NCBI GenBank assembly: GCA_016937075.1
Contig: JAFGWQ010000013.1
Coordinates: 1 to 8,089, forward strand
Direction of reading: 5' to 3'
From: Campylobacterales bacterium
GTDB taxonomy: Bacteria; Campylobacterota; Campylobacteria; Campylobacterales; Sulfurovaceae
DNA length: 8,089 nt
Shown here: piece after piece, positions 1-5,677 of the stretch
How the letters are laid out: the number at the start of each line of letters is the position of its first letter
Numbering within the stretch: position 1 is the stretch's first letter
Translations under genes and position numbers: made by a program
The notes under the pieces: model-generated
What the model was told of the DNA's origin: nothing
Seen by the model: only the letters and a program-made list of their open reading frames with translations
Databases searched by the model: none

Positions 1-357
1 GATATTCTAAGAGAGCCTGCTTGTGATATCTCCGATAAATATTTTGATCAAATTTCCACTATAGAAAAGTTTATAAAATGTGTATTTGTAGATGAAAGTT
101 TGGAGGAGATGGCAAACTTATATTTCGATGTTGTATGTCAATCCGGGCTAAATCTGGATAGTTTATATCAATTATATATAGGCAAAAATATACTCAATCA
201 ATTTCGCCAAGACCATGGATATAAAGACGGAAGTTATATCAAAGTATGGAATGGCAAGGAAGACAATGTAGTGATGCAAAATCTGCTTGCTGCTAATCCA
301 TCTATTAGTCCAAGCGAACTATATGACGCTCTAAAAGCAGAGTATCCAAAACAGTAA
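1..357 (+). CDS. dut: Dimeric (all-alpha) dUTPase, C-terminal part
   Basis: The frame is open from base 1 to the TAA at 355-357 (118 codons), so this is the 3' end of a gene that starts outside the window; the TTG at 100 is an internal codon, not the start. The product matches from memory the C-terminus of the Campylobacter-type dimeric dUTPase, which hydrolyses dUTP (and often dUDP) to dUMP to keep uracil out of DNA. In the visible part, I60-G-K-N63, F68-R-Q-D-H-G-Y-K-D-G77 and W83-N-G-K-E-D-N89 are the conserved nucleotide-binding block near the end of this family. The N-terminal metal-binding acidic motifs lie upstream and cannot be checked. This family is unrelated to trimeric beta-fold dUTPases and belongs to the all-alpha NTP pyrophosphatases. 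The gene converges on the lipoprotein gene, with 55 bp between the stops. Family identification is firm; the N-terminus is unseen. Confidence 0.9.
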   Translation, partial: DILREPACDISDKYFDQISTIEKFIKCVFVDESLEEMANLYFDVVCQSGLNLDSLYQLYIGKNILNQFRQDHGYKDGSYIKVWNGKEDNVVMQNLLAANPSISPSELYDALKAEYPKQ

Positions 358-412
358 ATCTATTCATAACTCTGTGTTGCAAGTCGATATGAACTTTTTT
401 AACTTTATGGTT

Positions 413-1066
413 TTAGTTGTTAAGTATCCTAAATAGATTTGTGGCAACAGTTCCATCGCTATCAACAGATATTTCTGAAACGATACGAATATTCTTAACA
501 TTGTCAAATCCACACTCACGAGCACACATCATCGAACCGACCAAATAATATTTGCCCTTAGGTATATTTTTAAATATAAAATTTCCATCGTCATTTGCCG
601 TAGTAAACTTCAAGTATTTATATAGTCTATCATCAGCACTATTCATCATGTTGCCTCTCATGTAGTTCTCTTTGAACCATTGCTTAGAATATGAGGTATA
701 TGGATTGAGATACAATCTTGCATTGGAACCTACGACTCTTCGTCCGTTTCTTGCTTGAACAGCAATCTTGCCATATACGACCGAATTGCCGTTAAAAGAT
801 AGTTTTTTATATTCTTTTACCGGAAAGGGTATACGATTAATAATTTTTTGATTTTCTTGGCTGGCATCATTCGTATTGAACTGATTTTTAAGATCTGAGA
901 TATCTACACAGTCTTCTATGCAATATTTTGGCGGCCAATTTTGATCAAATTTTTCCAACTGCGTAGAAGGCGGCATAGGCAAAGCCGGCGCTTTAGCCGG
1001 CCTTGGTTCTTGATTGCATCCATAAAAAAACAACATTAACAAAATAAGAGAGACGATTTTAAACAC
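413..1066 (-). CDS. Putative lipoprotein with carboxypeptidase-regulatory-like (transthyretin-fold) domain
   Basis: The 217-residue product has a short basic N-terminus, a hydrophobic stretch (about residues 4-15) and F14-Y-G-C17, a somewhat atypical lipobox, so it is probably a lipid-anchored envelope protein. A Pro/Ala-rich linker (about 19-34) follows. Residues about 95-200 resemble a carboxypeptidase regulatory-like beta-sandwich: V97-Y-G-K-I, then N115-A-R-L-Y-L-N-P-Y-T-S-Y-S with a W130-F nearby, then D159-D-G-N-F-I-F-K-N-I-P-K-G-K-Y-Y-L, the usual DGxFxFxxIPxGxYxL strand-turn. Such domains act in adhesion or sugar/protein binding, but no specific function can be given. Two CX3C pairs (C49/C53 and C181/C185) are notable. 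The start is GTG at 1064-1066, with AGGA (1073-1076) six bases upstream. An overlapping ATG two bases upstream is out of frame and reaches a stop after ten codons. It is the last gene on this strand, 46 bp after mnmE, and has its own candidate promoter. Confidence 0.8.
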   Translation of the reverse strand: MFKIVSLILLMLFFYGCNQEPRPAKAPALPMPPSTQLEKFDQNWPPKYCIEDCVDISDLKNQFNTNDASQENQKIINRIPFPVKEYKKLSFNGNSVVYGKIAVQARNGRRVVGSNARLYLNPYTSYSKQWFKENYMRGNMMNSADDRLYKYLKFTTANDDGNFIFKNIPKGKYYLVGSMMCARECGFDNVKNIRIVSEISVDSDGTVATNLFRILNN

Positions 1067-1093
1067 ATTTAATCCTAAATAATAACTATTGAC

Positions 1094-1102
1094 ATTATAT
1101 CA
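1094..1102 (-). promoter_or_regulatory. Extended -10 promoter for the lipoprotein gene
   Basis: On the minus strand this reads TGATATAAT, a perfect TGN-TATAAT extended -10 element in the 46-bp gap between mnmE and the lipoprotein gene. Transcription would begin near 1087, giving a leader of about 20 bases that contains the AGGA ribosome site. No convincing -35 is seen, as is common in Campylobacterota. It implies that the lipoprotein gene can be expressed separately from the operon upstream. Predicted from sequence only. Confidence 0.5.
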
Positions 1103-1112
1103 GATTTTTATG

Positions 1113-2456
1113 TCATTTGCCGAGGCAAAACTCTCCAAACATCTTATCTAAAACATCCTCGTTATCATATGGCTTAGAAATCGATGAGATCGCTTTTATA
1201 GCTTCTGTTAGATGATAAGCAAAAAACTCCAATTCGCCTTTTTGTAAAGGAAGTTTTGCTTCTTTTATGGCTTCTAGCGAATTTTTGACTGCTTGGATCT
1301 GTCTAGATGAAACCAGCATCAACTCGTCTCCGCTCGAAATGTTGTCAAGTAAATTCTGTAATTTATCCAACAAAATAGAAAAATCGGACCTGACACTCAT
1401 GCTGATGACATCCAATGAATCAAGAAATGGATTATAGAGCTCTCTATGCAAATCTGCTTTATTTATGACTGCAAGCAAATGTTTTGAGTCTTCAAGCTCC
1501 TTGATCATCGATCCTATCCGCTCATCTTCTTTATCCCATTTTTTACTTCCGTCAAAAAGCGCAATGACTATATCTGCTTCATTTAAAGATGCGATTGAAC
1601 GTTCGACCCCAATTTTCTCTATTTCATCACTTGCTTCACGAATTCCTGCAGTGTCGATAAGACGAATGACATGAGAACCTATACGTACCTGTTCTTCAAT
1701 AGTATCCCTAGTAGTACCTGCAATATCACTTACTATTGCCCTATCATAACTAAGCAATGCATTTAATAGTGAACTTTTGCCTACGTTTGGTTTGCCGATT
1801 ATAGCTACCCTAAAGCCTTCTATTAGACCCTTCCTGCGATTACTGCTCTCTAAGAGCTCTATTAATTTATGTTCTAAGTCATCTAGTTTGCTTGAAAGAG
1901 AATCTATGATATCTTTTGGCAGATCTTCTTCTGCATAATCGATCATTACTTCAGTGTGGGCTAATGCAAGAAGCAGCATATCCCTGCTCTCTTCGACAAA
2001 AACAGACAAAGAGCCTTTTAGCTGACGAGCCAGTATCTTTGCTGCATCAATACTTTTTGCTTCAATTAATTTGGCTATTGCTTCGGCTTGGGTTAGGTCT
2101 ATCTTGCCATTTAAAAAAGCTCTTTTACTATATTCTCCTGGAGTTGCCAATCTAGCCCCATACTTAAGAGCGGTTTGGATGACTTCCTCGGCTACGACAA
2201 TTCCGCCGTGACATTGAAATTCCACCACGTCTTCACCCGTAAAACTTTTCGGTGCTTGAAAGTAAATAACTATAGCTTGATCAATGAGATTTTTATCGAC
2301 ACTATATAAAGATGCTAAATGGGCATATCTTGGAGTGATTTCAATTTTATGTGCAATACGTTGAGCTATGCTTAGTGCTTCGCTACCGCTAAGTCTCACG
2401 ATAGCTATAGAGCCAACTCCATGTGCTGTAGCTATCGCGACTATAGTATTATTCAT
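1113..2456 (-). CDS. mnmE: tRNA uridine-5-carboxymethylaminomethyl(34) synthesis GTPase MnmE
   Basis: MnmE works with MnmG to install the 5-aminomethyl-type modification at wobble U34 of certain tRNAs, using a methylene-THF-type one-carbon unit and GTP hydrolysis. The 447-residue length is normal. Domain order is clear: an N-terminal tetrahydrofolate-binding domain (about 1-118, with C82-H-G-G), a helical domain, an inserted G domain (about 210-370), and a helical C-terminus. G-domain motifs are G221-K-P-N-V-G-K-S-S (G1), G247-T-T-R-D (G2), D268-T-A-G (G3) and N332-K-A-D (G4). The protein ends in C444-L-G-K, the family C-terminal motif whose Cys is needed for modification. The ATG at 2454-2456 overlaps the jag stop by one base (TAATG) and has no good ribosome site of its own, so translational coupling is likely. 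mnmG is not in the window. All key residues appear intact. Confidence 0.98.
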   Translation of the reverse strand: MNNTIVAIATAHGVGSIAIVRLSGSEALSIAQRIAHKIEITPRYAHLASLYSVDKNLIDQAIVIYFQAPKSFTGEDVVEFQCHGGIVVAEEVIQTALKYGARLATPGEYSKRAFLNGKIDLTQAEAIAKLIEAKSIDAAKILARQLKGSLSVFVEESRDMLLLALAHTEVMIDYAEEDLPKDIIDSLSSKLDDLEHKLIELLESSNRRKGLIEGFRVAIIGKPNVGKSSLLNALLSYDRAIVSDIAGTTRDTIEEQVRIGSHVIRLIDTAGIREASDEIEKIGVERSIASLNEADIVIALFDGSKKWDKEDERIGSMIKELEDSKHLLAVINKADLHRELYNPFLDSLDVISMSVRSDFSILLDKLQNLLDNISSGDELMLVSSRQIQAVKNSLEAIKEAKLPLQKGELEFFAYHLTEAIKAISSISKPYDNEDVLDKMFGEFCLGK

Positions 2457-3367
2457 TATGTTTTTTGGATAAAATCATTGATCACTATATATTTGTTGCC
2501 TTCTTTATTGGTCTTGATAGCAACATACTTATTTGGAAACTCTTCTCTTAGCTGCTCAAGAGCAATTTGGACCAATATCCCATCCAATGGCCTGGTCTTG
2601 CCTTTGCCTCCACGATGCACTGCTTCAATAACCGGCTTGATCGTATAACATATCATTTCTTGTTGTGATGTCAAAAAACGAGCAATTTCCAATTTGACAA
2701 AAAGCTCGTATTTAGAATATAGCCAATTAAATATCATATAAGATAATGCATTATATCTATAACCCTCTTTGCCTATAAGCAACGCGGCATCGTCCCCATC
2801 AATAAAGATCAAAGCTGTGTGATCAATAACATCTACTTCTACAATATCGATAGCAAAACAACTGGTTGCAAAAAGTTTTTTTAATTGATTTTCAATTTCA
2901 ATCGCCAATGAAGGATTTGAAACCGGCTCAGGCATCGAATCGCTGCATTTAGTATCGCTATAGCTAGTAGGAAGCTCTTCTTTATTTTGAAAAAACTGGT
3001 CGCTTACAGCATCATCATAATGTCTTAGATGGCTACTGTCATCAGATTTGGCAGGCATTGATTGTTTTGAAGTTTCTTTTAGACTTGGCTGTGCGGTAGC
3101 CTGTCTTGATGAAGTATATGTTTTTGACACATGAGTGTGCTTTGTAGGCTCGACGATAATCGGTTCATTTTTGATACTATTAGCAGCTTTCACGCTTTCG
3201 TCTGCAATAACATCGGCTACTATAATTGCGTTCTTTTTGCCAAAGCCAAAAACTCCCTTAGATGGATATTGTATTACCTCAGATTGCAATTGCAATAACG
3301 AACATCCAAAAAACTGAGAGGCTTTTGCATATGCATCTTCGAGTGTTTGGGCCTCAATCCTTTGCAT
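2456..3367 (-). CDS. jag: Jag/KhpB-type RNA-binding protein (Jag_N, KH, degenerate R3H)
   Basis: Jag (also called KhpB, EloR or SpoIIIJ-associated protein) is a cytoplasmic RNA-binding protein usually encoded directly after yidC. Of 303 residues, about 1-52 form the Jag_N domain, including the K37-G-V-F-G-F-G-K-K signature. Residues about 54-150 are a polar Ser/Thr/Asp/Lys-rich linker with little expected fold. About 155-230 form a KH domain with the loop I198-G-K-E-G202. Residues about 245-303 correspond to the R3H domain. Here the defining Arg and His appear replaced: aligning on the following I-A-L puts G263 and Q267 at those sites. The start ATG at 3365-3367 has AAAGGA (3374-3379) six bases upstream, lying partly over the end of yidC. 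The gap to yidC is 3 bp and the mnmE start overlaps the stop. In Gram-positives the protein influences cell-wall growth; its role in this lineage is not established here. Confidence 0.93.
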   Translation of the reverse strand: MQRIEAQTLEDAYAKASQFFGCSLLQLQSEVIQYPSKGVFGFGKKNAIIVADVIADESVKAANSIKNEPIIVEPTKHTHVSKTYTSSRQATAQPSLKETSKQSMPAKSDDSSHLRHYDDAVSDQFFQNKEELPTSYSDTKCSDSMPEPVSNPSLAIEIENQLKKLFATSCFAIDIVEVDVIDHTALIFIDGDDAALLIGKEGYRYNALSYMIFNWLYSKYELFVKLEIARFLTSQQEMICYTIKPVIEAVHRGGKGKTRPLDGILVQIALEQLREEFPNKYVAIKTNKEGNKYIVINDFIQKT

Positions 3368-3370
3368 TTT

Positions 3371-4951
3371 TTATCCTTTATGGTGATGCGCTTCAATTTC
3401 AGCTTGCTTGTGTTTTTCGTAAGCCAAATTGACATAATATTGTTGTCCTATTGACAAAATATTGTTTGTAAGCCAATAAAGTACCAATCCTGACGGGAAG
3501 GTAATAAAGAAAAATGTCATCAATACCGGAAAAAATTTAAAAATTTTCTCTTGAAGCGGATCAGTGAAATTTGATGGTGTAATACGCTGTTGATACCACA
3601 TAGTAGCGCCCATAACTAACGGCAAGATATAGTATGGATCCATTTTTGACAGATCGTGTATCCACAATATCCATGGTGCACCTTGGAGTTCATCGGCATT
3701 TAGAAGCACGCGATAAAGAGCAAAGAATATAGGTATTTGCATCAACAGAGGCAAACATCCCCCAAAAGGATTTGCTCCGTGCTTTTTGTATAGCTCCATC
3801 ATTTTCATCTGCATCTTAGCCGGATCATCTTTATATTTTTCTTTAATGTCTTTCATTTTAGGAGCTAAATCTTTTAGCTTTTGCATAGAAAGCATTCCTT
3901 TGTATGATGGCCAAAAAAGTATCACTTTGATAAGAATAGTAAAGATAACTATAGCCCATCCCCAATTACCTATATAATCATTTATTTCTTGAATTAACCA
4001 GAAAAATGGTTTTGCTAACCATGTGAACCAACCGTACTCAATTACGCTTGTGAGTTTTGGTGAAATAGCCTCGAGCATTTTATAATCTTTTGGTCCAATA
4101 TATCCGCCAAGTTCCATATCTTGTGTACCGCTTATAAAAATAAGAGGATTATCGTTTGCTTCTTTTATAAGCGATACGTTCATGCCTTGCTTAAGATCAA
4201 AAAGCAAAGATGTATAATATCTATCAAAAGCAGATGCTATAGTAGCTCCTTTGAAGCTTTCTCCGCCAACCGCATCACCATCTTCTATGATGGCTATTGT
4301 GTTATCAGCTTCATTTATCAATGCACCTTTTACAACCATATATTGAGTCGTATCAGCTACGGGTCTATATCCTGGAGTGATAAAATATGATACCGGGCTT
4401 GAAGCAGTGATCTTGATATTGTATTCACCGGTTGGTTTAAATGTAATAGTTTTTGTGATCGCAACAGATGAGAGTTGTTGAGTAAGCTTTACACTTTGTT
4501 CACCGGTTTTTAAATCCAATTCAGACTTATCCGCGGTGTATGGTGTTTTAAATGCTTCATCATTCAAAGCAGTATCACTAAAACGTATTTCTAATGGTTT
4601 CACCTCTTTTGGATCAAACAATTTAAGAGCAGAACCGTCTTCATTTTTATATTTAGACTCTAATAGTGTCATTTGGGATATGCGACCCATATTATCTATC
4701 GACAAAGTAAATCTATCAGCAGTAACAGTTACCAAAGAAGTCGTATCGGCAACTACAGGTGCGGATGCTGCAGCAGCCGTTGAATTGTTGCTGACAACAG
4801 GTGTGCCTTTGTTTTGAATAGTTGCATTTTGCTGCGCGTTGGTTTGTGAAGCAGTTTGCGGGTTTGGCATCAAATAACTAAAGCCGATAAAAACTAAAAT
4901 AGAAAGAAATAATGCTAAAAGAAGTCGTTTACTAAGATCTTGTTGTTCCAC
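3371..4951 (-). CDS. yidC: Membrane protein insertase YidC
   Basis: YidC inserts and folds inner-membrane proteins, alone or with SecYEG. The 526-residue product has the Gram-negative layout: TM1 (about 9-27), a Gln/Asn/Ala/Thr-rich spacer (about 31-67), a large periplasmic beta-sandwich domain (about 70-300), then the conserved core with TM2 (about 330-349), a charged cytoplasmic hairpin (about 350-395), TM3 (about 398-416), TM4 (about 437-454) and TM5 (about 472-496), and a short tail ending with three His. G328-N-W-G-W, N394-P-F-G-G-C-L-P-L-L and P486-S-G-L-V-L-Y-W are typical. The position of the groove arginine of TM2 (R366 in E. coli) is K342, aligned without gaps on the following S-M-x-K. 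The start is GTG at 4949-4951 with AAAGG (4960-4964) eight bases upstream; no ATG, GTG or TTG is available in frame immediately upstream. It follows rnpA by 23 bp, where yidD is normally found. Confidence 0.97.
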   Translation of the reverse strand: MEQQDLSKRLLLALFLSILVFIGFSYLMPNPQTASQTNAQQNATIQNKGTPVVSNNSTAAAASAPVVADTTSLVTVTADRFTLSIDNMGRISQMTLLESKYKNEDGSALKLFDPKEVKPLEIRFSDTALNDEAFKTPYTADKSELDLKTGEQSVKLTQQLSSVAITKTITFKPTGEYNIKITASSPVSYFITPGYRPVADTTQYMVVKGALINEADNTIAIIEDGDAVGGESFKGATIASAFDRYYTSLLFDLKQGMNVSLIKEANDNPLIFISGTQDMELGGYIGPKDYKMLEAISPKLTSVIEYGWFTWLAKPFFWLIQEINDYIGNWGWAIVIFTILIKVILFWPSYKGMLSMQKLKDLAPKMKDIKEKYKDDPAKMQMKMMELYKKHGANPFGGCLPLLMQIPIFFALYRVLLNADELQGAPWILWIHDLSKMDPYYILPLVMGATMWYQQRITPSNFTDPLQEKIFKFFPVLMTFFFITFPSGLVLYWLTNNILSIGQQYYVNLAYEKHKQAEIEAHHHKG

Positions 4952-4974
4952 GAGGTGTGCCTTTGTGTGAAAAA

Positions 4975-5313
4975 TTATAATATCAAAGAGCTGCGTTTTA
5001 ATGTATTGTCAAATGTCTTACTCAATACCTCAAAAGTCTCTTTGAGTAGTGCAGGTTTGGCTACCAATACATAGTCGCCCTTTTTTAAATGAGGCAAATT
5101 TGCTATGAATAAAGCTCTAAGTAATCTTTTGGCTCTATTTCTATGTACTGCATTGCCTACTTTTTTACCGGCCACAAACCCTATATTATACCCTGTAGAT
5201 TCTTTATAAAAAAGTACAAAATAAGGAGTGTGCCAAACTTTCGTTGCCTTTGAATAGATATTGTTGAACTCGGCCGTTGTACGGATGCGTTCAAAATGCT
5301 TTATGCGGCTAAT
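4975..5313 (-). CDS. rnpA: Ribonuclease P protein component, non-standard start codon
   Basis: RnpA is the protein subunit that helps the RNase P RNA bind and cleave pre-tRNA 5' leaders. The frame is open from just after a TAG at 5320-5322 to the TAA at 4975-4977, and translation gives an RnpA of normal length: F7-E-R-I near the start, F16-N-N-I-Y20, W27-H, then K50-K-V-G-N-A-V-H-R58-N-R60-A-K-R, the family RNR signature. There is no ATG, GTG or TTG in frame before the GTG at 5173-5175. That GTG would delete residues 1-46, removing much of the fold. The likely start is ATT at 5311-5313 (112 residues; AAGGG at 5323-5327, nine bases upstream) or ATA at 5302-5304 (109 residues; overlaps the rpmH stop as ATAA). 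I chose ATT for its better ribosome site; ATA fits my recollection of where Campylobacter RnpA begins. The gene is certain; the exact start is not. Confidence 0.88.
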   Translation of the reverse strand: MSRIKHFERIRTTAEFNNIYSKATKVWHTPYFVLFYKESTGYNIGFVAGKKVGNAVHRNRAKRLLRALFIANLPHLKKGDYVLVAKPALLKETFEVLSKTFDNTLKRSSLIL

Positions 5314-5435
5314 CTTTTTCTACCCTTAGCTCTTCTAGCAGCAATTACTTTACGGCCATTTTTTGTTTTCATTCTAGCTCTAAAACCATGTGTTCTTTTA
5401 CGTGGTGTTTTGTGTGGTTGGTAAGTTCTTTTCAT
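5301..5435 (-). CDS. rpmH: 50S ribosomal protein L34
   Basis: This 44-residue, highly basic protein of the large ribosomal subunit reads MKRTYQPHKTPRKRTHGF at its start, then R-A-R-M-K-T-K-N-G-R-K-V-I and A-R-R-A-K-G-R-K-R-L, the complete L34 sequence with nothing missing. The ATG is at 5433-5435, with AAGGA (5444-5448) eight bases upstream, and the TAA is at 5301-5303. It is the first gene of the leftward operon and overlaps rnpA by 4 to 13 bases depending on the rnpA start. In many bacteria rpmH sits beside dnaA; here the opposite flank is nspC, so there is no sign of the origin. A leader of about 50 bases with an inverted repeat precedes it. Confidence 0.98.
   Translation of the reverse strand: MKRTYQPHKTPRKRTHGFRARMKTKNGRKVIAARRAKGRKRLAA
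5323..5327 (-). promoter_or_regulatory. Candidate ribosome binding site for rnpA within rpmH
   Basis: AAGGG on the minus strand lies nine bases upstream of the ATT codon at 5311-5313 and inside the coding sequence for the last residues of L34 (Ala-Lys-Gly). It is the only Shine-Dalgarno-like sequence near the N-terminus of rnpA and therefore favours ATT over ATA (18 bases away) as the start. It also encodes conserved L34 residues, so its presence may be coincidental. Confidence 0.4.
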
Positions 5436-5463
5436 AAGAAATATCCTTGTTGATAATGATAAT

Positions 5464-5485
5464 AACCCTACTAAAAGGGTTTAGT
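5464..5485 (-). promoter_or_regulatory. Two mutually exclusive hairpins in the rpmH leader
   Basis: Two inverted repeats overlap here. AACCCT (5464-5469) pairs with AGGGTT (5476-5481) across a six-base loop. ACTAAA (5470-5475) pairs with TTTAGT (5480-5485) across a four-base loop. In the rpmH transcript only one could form at a time. The element would lie at the extreme 5' end of the mRNA if the TACAAT at 5493-5498 is the -10. The bases are seen directly; any regulatory role is inference. It could equally be a protein operator or chance. Confidence 0.35.
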
Positions 5486-5492
5486 AAGCGCG

Positions 5493-5498
5493 ATTGTA
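5493..5498 (-). promoter_or_regulatory. Candidate -10 element for the rpmH operon
   Basis: TACAAT on the minus strand, directly preceded by TG, differs from TATAAT at one position and lies about 58 bases upstream of the rpmH ATG. Transcription would start near 5486. No recognisable -35 hexamer is seen, but the upstream DNA is AT-rich. The surrounding region has several other AT-rich hexamers, so this choice is tentative. Confidence 0.3.
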
Positions 5499-5575
5499 CA
5501 CTAATATGACTTTGAAAAGATTTAAAATATAACTTTTGATAATTGCTATTTTAAAAGTATGCGCTAGATTCGTTT

Positions 5576-5608
5576 CTTTATATATGTATTGTTTTTGCCT
5601 TTATATAT
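5576..5608 (+). repeat. Direct repeat CTTTATATAT in the rpmH-nspC intergenic region
   Basis: CTTTATATAT occurs at 5576-5585 and again at 5599-5608, 23 bp apart (about two helical turns), in the divergent spacer between rpmH and nspC. It could be a pair of binding sites, alternative promoter elements, or simply AT-rich chance. No protein-coding or RNA gene was recognised in the 242-bp spacer 5436-5677. Confidence 0.3.
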
Positions 5609-5661
5609 ATCAAAAAGAAAGCTGCCGGTTATGACTGTACTAATCTATATTATCAAATCCA

Positions 5662-5670
5662 TGTTATAAT
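5662..5670 (+). promoter_or_regulatory. Extended -10 promoter of nspC
   Basis: TGTTATAAT is a perfect TGN-TATAAT element. It ends eight bases before the A of the nspC ATG (5678), so initiation at the usual distance would fall at about 5675-5678, where the A of ATG is the best-placed purine. There is no Shine-Dalgarno sequence in the seven bases between (TCGCACC). The transcript is therefore predicted to be leaderless or nearly so. Confidence 0.6.
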
Positions 5671-5677
5671 TCGCACC

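Noticed and set aside
381..400. AAGT...ACTT stem followed by a T-run as a terminator for dut
   Set aside because: The stem is only 4 bp with an 8-base loop and AT-rich; too weak to call.
3656..3667. DnaA-box-like GTATCCACA
   Set aside because: Single near-match inside the yidC coding sequence, no cluster, and no dnaA nearby.
1465..4817. Plus-strand open frames opposite mnmE, jag and yidC
   Set aside because: They are antisense to well-recognised genes, with no ribosome sites or recognisable domains.
5173..5175. GTG as the rnpA start
   Set aside because: It would remove the conserved N-terminal part of RnpA, which is fully encoded upstream in frame.
5658..5669. ATG TTA TAA mini-ORF just upstream of nspC (ATG at 5661)
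   Set aside because: It coincides with the extended -10 element and would lie upstream of the predicted transcription start, so it is unlikely to be in the mRNA.
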